A DNA stretch of 32,653 nucleotides from an uncultured Clostridia bacterium (GTDB lineage: Bacteria; Bacillota; Clostridia; TANB77; CAG-508). A model generated the notes under the pieces. It was not told the origin of the DNA and did no database searches. It worked only from the letters and a program-made list of their open reading frames with translations. Positions 16,773-24,052 of this stretch are shown here, piece after piece (position 1 is the stretch's first letter; the number at the start of each line of letters is the position of its first letter). The position numbers and the translations under genes are program-made. The DNA lies in contig CALXCG010000015.1 in NCBI GenBank assembly GCA_944386745.1, forward strand, positions 1-32,653. The letters run 5' to 3'.

Positions 16773-18059
16773 TTAAGGTTGTTCACCTAATGTAATAGTT
16801 AAATCTCTTTCTTCACCATCACGATTTACTTTTATAGTCATTTCATCACCAATTTGATGAGAATTTTTAATTTCATTTAATTCATCCATTGTTTTTATAT
16901 TTTTACCATCAGCTTGAATAATTACATCGCCAATTCTTAGACCTGCTTTTTCAGCTGCTGAGAAATCATCAATAGCTTTAACATAAACACCAACAACTAA
17001 ATTGTTTGCTTTTGCAGTTTCTTCATCTAAATCCATACCAGTTATTCCTATATATGGTCTTTTTACTTTACTGTATTGAATTAATTGTGATGTAATATCT
17101 TCTGTTGAATTAATAGGAATTGCAAATCCCATACCTTCAATTCCATCACCTTCAAGTTTTAAGGTATTAATTCCGACTACTTGCCCTTCACTATTTACTA
17201 AAGCTCCACCACTATTACCTGCATTTATAGCAGCATCTGTTTGGATTAAAGTATAAGTTTTTCCATCTGAATCAGTAACTTCACGGTTTACAGCACTAAT
17301 TACACCACAAGTAATAGTACTTTCTAATCCAAGAGGATTTCCAACTGCCATTGCAAATTCTCCAACTTTTATATTATCAGAATCTGCAAATTCAGCTTTT
17401 GTTAATCCAGTTTTATCAATTTTAATTACAGCTAAATCAGTTTGTTCATCTGTTCCAATAATTTTTGCTTCATATTCTGTTTCATCTCCAAATAGTGTAA
17501 CAGTAACTTTAGTTGCTTCAGAAACTTCATAGAATGAGTTATCAGAAGAAGTTGAAACTATGTGGTTATTTGTTAAAATATATCCATCTTCGCTAATTAT
17601 AATACCTGATCCACTTGCTTGTGCAGTAGTTGATTGAGTTTGTCTTCCAAACATAGAAATTAATGAATTAACATTATATTCTACTTTTATACCAACAATT
17701 GAAGGTAATATTTTATTAGCTGCATATACTGAAGTATCAGAATAATTTGATAATGAAGTTTGACTTACATATCCACTATTTTCTGAACTGGATGAGCTAC
17801 TATTACTTCCACTTAGACTAGAGCCAGTTCCTAAAATTTGTGAACGTATTGATGGAACACCGAAACATGTACCAACAACAACGGCACATCCTACTACTCC
17901 ACTAAAGAAAGGTAGTAGTACACTTTTTCCAAATCCAACTCTTGTTTTATCTTTTTTGCTATTTTGATAAACAGTTTTGTATGTATTTGGATTTTGAACT
18001 GTTGTAAAGTTTTTTGAGTTTTCTTTTTGTACGTTTTCATTTTCTTTTTTTTCTTCCAT
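16773..18059 (-). CDS. htrA: HtrA/DegP-family membrane-anchored serine protease with PDZ domain
   Basis: HtrA proteases degrade misfolded proteins outside the membrane. Residues 1-44 are cytoplasmic and charged. One membrane helix follows (about 47-70, VLLPFFSGVVGCAVVVGTCF), then a Ser-rich linker. The trypsin-like domain (about 110-310) has the triad His in ILTNNHIVS, Asp in TDLAVIKID and Ser in NAGNSGGALVN. One PDZ domain (about 330-425) has VYVKAIDDFSAAEKAGLRIG and ADGKNIKTMDEL. The length of 428 residues is normal. The start follows AGGAGGTCTTTAATT. The gene stands alone; no CssRS pair is nearby. It could also be called degP or htrB. Confidence 0.93.
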   Translation of the reverse strand: MEEKKENENVQKENSKNFTTVQNPNTYKTVYQNSKKDKTRVGFGKSVLLPFFSGVVGCAVVVGTCFGVPSIRSQILGTGSSLSGSNSSSSSSENSGYVSQTSLSNYSDTSVYAANKILPSIVGIKVEYNVNSLISMFGRQTQSTTAQASGSGIIISEDGYILTNNHIVSTSSDNSFYEVSEATKVTVTLFGDETEYEAKIIGTDEQTDLAVIKIDKTGLTKAEFADSDNIKVGEFAMAVGNPLGLESTITCGVISAVNREVTDSDGKTYTLIQTDAAINAGNSGGALVNSEGQVVGINTLKLEGDGIEGMGFAIPINSTEDITSQLIQYSKVKRPYIGITGMDLDEETAKANNLVVGVYVKAIDDFSAAEKAGLRIGDVIIQADGKNIKTMDELNEIKNSHQIGDEMTIKVNRDGEERDLTITLGEQP

Positions 18060-18266
18060 AATTAAAGACCTCCTAAATTTTGTGAATTAATATATATTGT
18101 ATATATTATCCTATTTTTTTTATTATAATACAATATGATTGTGAAATTTTTGTGAAAAAAAATGGATTTTTTAAAGACAGATTTTTTAGTGAGATTGATT
18201 TAAAACTATTGAAAAAAATTTAAAAAATATATATAATGAAAAAAACAAATGTAAAGGATGATAAAT

Positions 18267-18773
18267 ATGAATATAAAGGAAAATAAAGGTGTAACATTGG
18301 TGGCTTTAACAATAACTATTATAGTATTATTAATAATTGCGGGAATAGCGGTGTACAATGGTAAGGAAACAATACAAAAGGCTAATTTAGAGGCATTAAG
18401 AACAAATATGTTATTAATTGAAGCAAAGGCAAAAGGAGTTGTTGAAGAGGCTAATTTTCAGTTGGGACCAGATTTACAAAAAATGTCTGAAATTAGTACA
18501 ATTAGATCAGAAGTATATGTTGCACAAAATAAATTACAAAAATTATCTGATTCGGGGATAACAGTACCATCTGGAATACCAACAGGAGATAATGTTTATG
18601 TATTTACTCAAGAAACAGCATCTTTATGGGCTCTTGATAATGTTTATAGTGAATTAGATGAGGATGAATATTATGTTATTTCTTTTGATGAGGAAAATGC
18701 AACTGTTGAAATATATAATACACTTGGATATCAAGGACATTATTCATTAACAGAAATTGATGAATTAGATTAG
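18267..18773 (+). CDS. Type IV pilin-like protein
   Basis: The N-terminus has the prepilin peptidase pattern: short basic leader KENKG, then VTLVALTITIIVLLIIAGIAV, a 20-residue hydrophobic helix. Position 5 after the cleavage site, normally Glu, is Ala, as in many gut Clostridia pseudopilins. The rest (about 130 residues) is a mixed domain beginning with a continuing helix (KANLEALRTNMLLIEAKAKGVVEEA) and ending acidic. No pilus assembly genes lie nearby, so it may be a stand-alone pseudopilin assembled by machinery elsewhere. I prefer ATG 18267, which is 9 bases after AAGG; ATG 18258 is in frame but abuts that site. Confidence 0.75.
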   Translation: MNIKENKGVTLVALTITIIVLLIIAGIAVYNGKETIQKANLEALRTNMLLIEAKAKGVVEEANFQLGPDLQKMSEISTIRSEVYVAQNKLQKLSDSGITVPSGIPTGDNVYVFTQETASLWALDNVYSELDEDEYYVISFDEENATVEIYNTLGYQGHYSLTEIDELD

Positions 18774-18794
18774 AAAGAATGGAAGTCGAAAAAT

Positions 18795-19421
18795 ATGAAA
18801 GAAAAAGAACTAGAAAGATTAACAAAACTAAAAGAAATAGAGAAGGAATTATATCAAAAAGGATTTAAAAATATATGTGGAATAGATGAAGCAGGAAGAG
18901 GACCACTAGCAGGTCCTGTTGTTATTGCAGGAGTTATAATGCCACAAGATTCAATGATAGAAGGTGTAAATGATTCAAAAAAAGTATCAGAAAAGAAAAG
19001 AGAAAAGCTATATGATATTATTTTAGAAGAGGCAATAAGTTATTCAGTTGCAATAGTAGGACAAGATGTGATTGATGAAATAAATATTTTAAATGCTACA
19101 AAACAAGGAGTAACTGAAGTTGTAGATGGCTTAGATGTAAAGCCAGATTTAATTTTGGTAGATGCATTAGAACATATAAATACAAGGGGGATACCATATG
19201 AGCCAATAATAAAAGGAGATGCAAAATGCTACAATATAGCTGCTGCATCAATAATTGCGAAAGTTACAAGGGATAGAATTATGAGAGAGTGGGATGAAAT
19301 ATATCCTCAATATGGATTTATTAATCACAAAGGATATGGAACTGCAAAACATATTGCTGCAATCAAGGAATATGGTTTATGTCCTATACATAGGAGGTCA
19401 TTTACGAAAAAGTTTGTTTAG
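18795..19421 (+). CDS. rnhB: Ribonuclease HII
   Basis: RNase HII cuts RNA-DNA hybrids and single ribonucleotides in DNA, so it initiates ribonucleotide excision repair. The family motifs are complete: GIDEAGRGPLAGPVV (catalytic Asp and Glu), NDSKKVSEKKRE, LILVDAL (third acidic residue), AAASIIAKVTRDRIM (fourth Asp) and GYGTAKHIAAIKEYG with PIHRRSF near the end. The 208 residues are normal. It follows the pilin-like gene by 21 bases and may share its transcript. Confidence 0.95.
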   Translation: MKEKELERLTKLKEIEKELYQKGFKNICGIDEAGRGPLAGPVVIAGVIMPQDSMIEGVNDSKKVSEKKREKLYDIILEEAISYSVAIVGQDVIDEINILNATKQGVTEVVDGLDVKPDLILVDALEHINTRGIPYEPIIKGDAKCYNIAAASIIAKVTRDRIMREWDEIYPQYGFINHKGYGTAKHIAAIKEYGLCPIHRRSFTKKFV

Positions 19422-19472
19422 TTCGGTTGAAAAATAATTACAATTTGTTAATAAGGAAAGGTTATATAAGTA

Positions 19473-20782
19473 ATGAATATTTTAGAAATTATTGAGAAAA
19501 AGAGAGATAATAAGGAATTATCAAAAGAAGAGATAAATTATTTTATATCCGAATATACAAAAGGAAATATTGCAGACTATCAAATAGCTGCATTAATTAT
19601 GGCGATATATTTAAATGGGATGACAAAGCAAGAAACGACTGATTTAACTTTAGCAATGGCACATTCAGGAGAGATATTAGATTTATCAAAATTAGGCAAG
19701 ATAATAGTGGATAAACATTCAACAGGAGGTGTAGGTGACAAGGTTTCATTGATTTTGTTGCCATTGGTTGCATCTTTAGGAGTAGCTGTTGCAAAAATGT
19801 CTGGAAGAGGATTAGGATTTACGGGTGGAACAGTTGATAAATTAGAGTCAATTCCTGGATATAAAACTGATATAGATATGAACACATTTGTACAAAATGT
19901 GGAAAATATAGGGATAAGTATGATATCACAAACTTTAAATTTAGCACCAGCTGATAAGAAAATTTATGCTTTGCGTGACAGCATTTCCTGTGTTGAGAGT
20001 ATTTCATTAATAGCTTCGAGCATTATGAGTAAAAAGATTGCAAGTGGAGCACAAAAAATAGTTTTAGATGTTACTTGTCGGAAAAGGTGCTTTTATGAAA
20101 GATATAGAAAGTGCTGAAAAACTTGCAAAAGAAATGATAGAAATTGGAAAACTTGCAAATAGAGAAACAGTTTGTGTTTTAACTAATATGGAAGAACCTT
20201 TAGGTCATGCAGTAGGAAATAGCCTAGAAGTAATAGAAGCAATTAAATTTTTAAAGGGTGATATGCCTGAAGATTTAAAGCAAGTTGTTTTAGAACTTGG
20301 TGCATATATGATGAAATTAGCAGGTGAAGGAGATAATATAGAGAAAAATAAAGAAAAACTATTAGAAAATATCTTAAATCAAAAGGCATATAACAAATTT
20401 TTAGAACTTGTTAAAAATCAGGGAGGAGATATTTCATACATTGAAAATACAGATAAATTTCCAAAGGCAAAATATATTGAGCCAATTATTGCAAAAAAAA
20501 AGCGGATATATATGCGAAATAGATGCTAAAGAAATTGGAAAATTGGCTTGTTATTTAGGTGCAGGAAGAATAAAAAAAGAGGATAAAATTGATTCAAGTG
20601 TTGGAATTATCTTAAATAAAAAAGTCTCTGAAAGTGTTACTGAAAATGAAATTTTAGGATATGTACATGGAAACGATATTGAGAAAACAGAAAATGTTAT
20701 AGATAAAATTAATGAAATTATAAAAATAGAAGAACAAAAACCAAATGTATTACCAACTATTATAGAGGTTTTAGGTAATTAA
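19473..20782 (+). CDS. pdp: Pyrimidine-nucleoside phosphorylase (two +1 frame changes)
   Basis: The enzyme splits thymidine or uridine with phosphate in nucleoside salvage. Motifs in order: the N-terminal helical domain (YQIAALIMAIYLNGMT), the phosphate loop VDKHSTGGVGDKVSL, AKMSGRGLGFTGGTVDKLE, and ALRDSISCVESISLIASSIMSKK, where thymine is bound. The gene then breaks twice. At 20079-20081 the frame reads TGT CGG AAA; dropping the C gives TGT GGA AAA GGT GCT TTT, the family's GxGAFM. At 20503-20505 it reads AAG CGG ATA; dropping the C gives AAG GGA TAT ATA, the conserved GY before EIDAKEIG and LGAGR. The repaired protein is 435 residues, the usual length, with all domains intact. The specificity (pdp or deoA) is inferred from Firmicutes relatives. 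Confidence 0.9.
20079..20081 (+). other. In-frame CGG at the first +1 break in pdp
   Basis: Incoming codons TGT CGG AAA AGG. Skipping C20079 gives TGT GGA AAA GGT GCT TTT ATG, matching the conserved Gly-rich GAFM motif. Confidence 0.87.
20503..20505 (+). other. In-frame CGG at the second +1 break in pdp
   Basis: Incoming codons AAA AAG CGG ATA. Skipping C20503 gives AAG GGA TAT ATA TGC. A run of nine A lies just upstream, so an extra A is an alternative cause here (it would give Ser-Gly-Tyr). Confidence 0.75.
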
Positions 20783-20841
20783 GTTATGATTATATAAAAT
20801 GGTAAAGCAAAAAAATGTTGTGAAATTCCAATAGAAACCAT

Positions 20842-20869
20842 TTGAAAAAGTTGTTTTGTGTGCTATAAT
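20842..20869 (+). promoter_or_regulatory. Promoter of the 51-residue gene
   Basis: TTGAAA at 20842-20847, 16 bases, TGCTATAAT with TATAAT at 20864-20869. Confidence 0.75.
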
Positions 20870-20893
20870 AAAAAAGAAAGGAATGAAATTAAA

Positions 20894-21049
20894 ATGAAGA
20901 AAAATGATGTTAAAAGTAAAAAGGTAAAAAATAAAGAGCAAAGACATTATGATAAAGGACAAATTTTTGTTAAAATAATGGCTGCATTTTTGGCAGTATT
21001 AATGGTAGGTGGAACTGGTATTAGTCTTATTTATGCTTTAATGGGGTAA
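20894..21049 (+). CDS. 51-residue single-pass membrane protein
   Basis: The N-terminal 22 residues are very Lys-rich (MKKNDVKSKKVKNKEQ), followed by a membrane helix (about 25-48, FVKIMAAFLAVLMVGGTGISLIYALM) that ends the protein. Small proteins of this layout (DUF4044-like) are common in Clostridia, but I cannot name a function. The start is ATG 20894; the longer frame from 20858 would begin inside the -10 box. It precedes the c-di-AMP synthase gene by about 100 bases and may be co-transcribed with it. Confidence 0.65.
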   Translation: MKKNDVKSKKVKNKEQRHYDKGQIFVKIMAAFLAVLMVGGTGISLIYALMG

Positions 21050-21150
21050 CTAATAGTTGAAAAATAATTACAATTTTGTCTGCGCCAAATTTTATTTAAA
21101 ATGTGTGTAGAAAGAAAAGATAAAAGTAGAATAAGAAATAGGAGAAATAA

Positions 21151-22098
21151 ATGATAATTAATTTAGGAATGAATTGGGAAAATTTTTATACAGAAAATAT
21201 CTTAGCATATATAAAGTCATTACAAGAAAATCCATTTGAATTAGTTACTTTAATAGTAGACATAGCAATTGTGATTTTTTTGTTATATTGTTTCTTGAAA
21301 ATGGTAAGAGGCTCTAGAGCATGGCAATTAATAAAAGGAATAGTACTATTTGTTGTTGCAACTTGGGTAAGTGGATTATTAAATTTAAAGATATTAAATT
21401 GGATATTAACAGGAATTATGAATTTAGGAGTAATTGCAATTATTGTAATATTCCAGCCAGAACTAAGAAGAGCATTGGAGCAATTAGGAACTAATAAATT
21501 TACTAAATTTTTTGGTATTGATAAAGATTTAGCAACTAGGACGAAAGAAGATATATATAAAATAGTAATTGCAGCAATGGAACTTTCAAAAGCAAAGACA
21601 GGAGCATTAATTGTAATTGAAAGAGATATTAAAATACAAGATATAATTTCAACTGGAATACCAATGGATGCAGAAGTTTCACCACAATTATTAGTAAATA
21701 TTTTTGAGCCAAAAACACCATTACATGATGGTGCAGTAGTTATTTCCAATAATAAAATTGCGGCAGCAGCTTGTGTATTGCCATTAGCAGATGACAATGA
21801 TATAGCAAAAGAATTAGGAACAAGACACAGAGCAGCAATTGGTATATCAAAAGAATCGGATAGTATCGTTGTAGTTGTATCAGAAGAGACTGGTAAGGTT
21901 TCTGTTGCAAAAGATGGTACTTTAATTGCTGATGTTAGAGAAGATGTTCTGAAAAAGATTTTAATTAGTAATATTGTTACTAAGAGATTTGCAACAGAGA
22001 AAAAAGAAAGAGCTAGTCAATTGAAGAAAATTAGAGAAAAAATTAGAAATAATAAAAAATCAGAAGATAAAAATAATCAAGAAGAAAATAAAGAATAA
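21151..22098 (+). CDS. cdaA: Diadenylate cyclase CdaA (c-di-AMP synthase)
   Basis: CdaA condenses two ATP into c-di-AMP, which controls potassium and osmolyte transport and wall homeostasis. Three membrane helices occupy about residues 30-105 (VTLIVDIAIVIFLLYCFL onward). The DAC domain (about 120-280) carries TGALIVIERD, the DGAVVI motif of the active site and GTRHRAAIG. A Lys/Glu-rich coiled tail ends the 315 residues, longer than the roughly 273 of Bacillus CdaA. In most Firmicutes cdaA is followed by cdaR and glmM; here a terminator and truA follow, so the regulatory operon is split. AGGAG lies 9 bases before the ATG. Older symbol dacA. Confidence 0.95.
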   Translation: MIINLGMNWENFYTENILAYIKSLQENPFELVTLIVDIAIVIFLLYCFLKMVRGSRAWQLIKGIVLFVVATWVSGLLNLKILNWILTGIMNLGVIAIIVIFQPELRRALEQLGTNKFTKFFGIDKDLATRTKEDIYKIVIAAMELSKAKTGALIVIERDIKIQDIISTGIPMDAEVSPQLLVNIFEPKTPLHDGAVVISNNKIAAAACVLPLADDNDIAKELGTRHRAAIGISKESDSIVVVVSEETGKVSVAKDGTLIADVREDVLKKILISNIVTKRFATEKKERASQLKKIREKIRNNKKSEDKNNQEENKE

Positions 22099-22105
22099 AA
22101 TAAAT

Positions 22106-22139
22106 AGCAAGGATATATTTTGTTTAATCCTTGCTTATT
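22106..22139 (+). terminator. Terminator after cdaA
   Basis: AGCAAGGAT / ATCCTTGCT, 12-base loop, then TTATTA, 7 bases past the stop. Confidence 0.8.
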
Positions 22140-22162
22140 AATATTATAAAAGGATGAGAAAA

Positions 22163-22903
22163 ATGAGAAATATAAAATTAGTTATAGAATATGATGGAAA
22201 AGATTTTAATGGATGGCAAAAGCAACCAACTAAGTTAAATATTCAAGGGGAAATAGAAAAAGCAATAGAAAGAATAACAGGAGAGCAAGTAGATTTAATG
22301 GCATCAGGAAGAACAGATGCCGGAGTACACGCTTTTGGACAAGTTGCAAATTTTAAAACAAATTCCAATATTCCAATTGAAAAGTTTGCAATAGCTTTAA
22401 ATAGTAATCTGAAAAAATCAATACGTATTAAATCTGCAGAAGAAGTAGATGAAAGATTCCACAGTCGTTTGAATTGTAAAAGGAAAACTTATAGATATGT
22501 TATAGATAATTCGAAATATGGAAGTGCAATATATAGAAATTTAGAAACACATATACCAACTAAATTAAATGTAGAAAAAATGAAAGAAGCTGTTAAATAT
22601 TTTGAGGGAGAACATGATTTCAAGGCTTTTAAAGCAAGTGGTACGAGTAGTAAAAGTAGTGTTAGAACAATTTTTAAAGCAGAAGTTTTTCAAAAGCCAG
22701 ATGAAAGAATATGGATTGAATTAACAGGGAATGGCTTTTTATATAATATGGTAAGAATTATTGCAGGAACATTAGTAGAAGTAGGTCTTGGAAATATAGA
22801 GCCAGAACAAATAAAAGATATAATAGAATCTAAAAAAAGAGAAAATGCAGGAAAAACTTTACCACCACAAGGATTGTATCTTGTTAAAGTAGAATATGAT
22901 TAA
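22163..22903 (+). CDS. truA: tRNA pseudouridine synthase A
   Basis: TruA makes pseudouridine at positions 38-40 of tRNA anticodon arms. Motifs: IEYDGKDFNGWQKQP at the start, GRTDAGVHAFGQVANF with the catalytic Asp, RFHSRLNCKRKTYRYVI, and the C-terminal GNGFLYNMVRIIAGTLVEVG. The 246 residues are standard. I start at ATG 22163, placed 8 bases after AAAGGATG; an in-frame ATG at 22154 overlaps that site. No in-frame CGG occurs in this gene. Confidence 0.95.
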   Translation: MRNIKLVIEYDGKDFNGWQKQPTKLNIQGEIEKAIERITGEQVDLMASGRTDAGVHAFGQVANFKTNSNIPIEKFAIALNSNLKKSIRIKSAEEVDERFHSRLNCKRKTYRYVIDNSKYGSAIYRNLETHIPTKLNVEKMKEAVKYFEGEHDFKAFKASGTSSKSSVRTIFKAEVFQKPDERIWIELTGNGFLYNMVRIIAGTLVEVGLGNIEPEQIKDIIESKKRENAGKTLPPQGLYLVKVEYD

Positions 22904-22958
22904 CAAAAAGATAGGGAGTGGCATAAAATATAGTAAAATATATGAGGTGATTTTGCTT

Positions 22959-23582
22959 ATGAATATTTTATTAATATTTTTTGCTCTCCCTATTGCAACG
23001 ATTATAATTTCAATAGCACTTCAAAAAATATTGAAATGTCCTATTTTGGTTGCAGCAATCATATTTGCTATATTTTTAGTAGTTACATTTATCGTAGGAA
23101 ATTTGAACTTTTTAGTTGCAGCTATAATCTATGCAATAATTAGTTTTATTACAGCAGTATTAACACATATTATATGTAGAATTTTGAATACTTATAGAGA
23201 AAACAGTTGTTGTAGAGATAGAGATAATTGTAACTGCAATTGTAATAATACAAGAAATAACTTATTAACAATCAGTAGTAGTTGCCAAAATAATAGAAAT
23301 GGAGATTTATTAACTATTAGTAGTAATGGATGTAATGGTAATACAAATGATTTATTAACTATAAGTAGCAATAATAATAGAAATAATAATTGTTGCAATA
23401 ATTGTAATAACAATTGTAATAATAACTGTAATAATTCATGTGATTGTAATTGTTGTTCAGATGATTCAAACAATACTATAAATTTTGCAAATGGAGTATC
23501 TGCTAGAATAAATGTAATTCCAAATGGGAATAATAATGGTGAAACAGGTTGTATTTCAGGTTGTTATAGGAGAAGAAGATAA
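22959..23582 (+). CDS. DUF2651-like membrane protein with Asn/Cys-rich repeat tail
   Basis: Residues 1-75 form three membrane helices (starting MNILLIFFALPIATIIIS) resembling small DUF2651 proteins. The rest is unusual: three repeats built around LLTISS (about every 20-22 residues), then a tract where Cys and Asn dominate, with CNNCNNNCNNNCNNSCDCNC spaced largely as CNNN. It ends with a Gly/Asn segment and YRRRR. About 20 Cys occur in the last 135 residues. Such a tail could bind metal, be cross-linked or be modified; nothing in the sequence decides this. I start at ATG 22959, after GAGGTGATTTTGCTT; ATG 22896 overlaps the end of truA and adds a non-hydrophobic lead. A terminator follows. Confidence 0.65.
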   Translation: MNILLIFFALPIATIIISIALQKILKCPILVAAIIFAIFLVVTFIVGNLNFLVAAIIYAIISFITAVLTHIICRILNTYRENSCCRDRDNCNCNCNNTRNNLLTISSSCQNNRNGDLLTISSNGCNGNTNDLLTISSNNNRNNNCCNNCNNNCNNNCNNSCDCNCCSDDSNNTINFANGVSARINVIPNGNNNGETGCISGCYRRRR

Positions 23583-23586
23583 AATA

Positions 23587-23621
23587 AAAAATCCCCAGTT
23601 GGATAAGACTCTGGGGATTTT
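23587..23621. terminator. Bidirectional terminator between convergent genes
   Basis: AAAATCCCCAG / CTGGGGATTTT, 13-base loop, between the Cys-rich gene and the minus-strand 81-residue gene. Confidence 0.9.
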
Positions 23622-23632
23622 GGTTACTACTA

Positions 23633-23878
23633 TTAAGCTGGTGAATCTCTGAAACCATTTAAAAAGTCACAGAAATTGCATAAAGCATTTTTTTCAGAAG
23701 AATTTTTAAAGTCAACTTCAAAAAAGATATAGTTACCTCCATATAATTCTGAGAGTTCTGTTAATTCTCTGAAGTTGTGTCCATAGGACTTAATTTCTTT
23801 TTTTAATTCGTCTGATTTTTCGGTTTTTACTGTTAAAATGAAAAACCGATTTTTCTCCCGTTTTTTAGCTTTTGTCAT
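23633..23878 (-). CDS. 81-residue protein of unknown function
   Basis: I do not recognise this protein. It has a promoter, GAGGAGG 8 bases before ATG 23878 and a terminator. The basic start (MTKAKKREKNRFF) is followed by a strand-helix-strand pattern (FILTVKTEKSDELKKEIKSY, then GGNYIFFEVDF), a ferredoxin-like outline. A CNFC pair sits near the C-terminus (residues 67-70). Codons 7 and 11 are both CGG, read as Arg; skipping either C leads to a stop within a few codons. Two CGG in 81 codons is far above the rate in the rest of the window. Confidence 0.65.
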   Translation of the reverse strand: MTKAKKREKNRFFILTVKTEKSDELKKEIKSYGHNFRELTELSELYGGNYIFFEVDFKNSSEKNALCNFCDFLNGFRDSPA

Positions 23879-23915
23879 GTTAGTAACCTCCTCATGTATT
23901 ATTTATACAAAAGAC

Positions 23916-23945
23916 ATTATATTACAATTAGGATACATAAGTCAA
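23916..23945 (-). promoter_or_regulatory. Promoter of the 81-residue gene
   Basis: Minus strand TTGACT (23945-23940), 18 bases, TATAAT (23921-23916). Confidence 0.7.
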
Positions 23946-23978
23946 TGTTAAAAAATGTAATGTTATAATTTTAAATAA

Positions 23979-24007
23979 TTGTAATTTTAGATAATCTTTA
24001 TTATAAT
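23979..24007 (+). promoter_or_regulatory. Promoter of the HAD hydrolase gene
   Basis: TTGTAA at 23979-23984, 17 bases, TATAAT at 24002-24007. Confidence 0.65.
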
Positions 24008-24052
24008 GAAAGGGAAAAATATTAAATTAGAATAAGAAAGAAGAAAGATAAG

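Noticed and set aside
19580..20007. Minus-strand open frames inside the phosphorylase gene
   Set aside because: They mirror conserved codons of the plus-strand enzyme and have no start signals.
1000..20505. CGG reassigned genome-wide to glycine or another amino acid as a plain triplet
   Set aside because: A reassigned triplet would not change frame, yet a one-base skip is needed at all five sites; and in the radical SAM gene CGG fits Arg in TTNRTCNNHC.
20461..20520. Homopolymer error alone as the cause of the phosphorylase breaks
   Set aside because: A run of nine A explains only the second break; the other four sites have no homopolymer at the junction.
23192..23473. Leu/Gln-rich minus-strand frame opposite the Cys/Asn tail
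   Set aside because: It is the direct complement of the Asn/Cys repeat codons; composition alone explains it.
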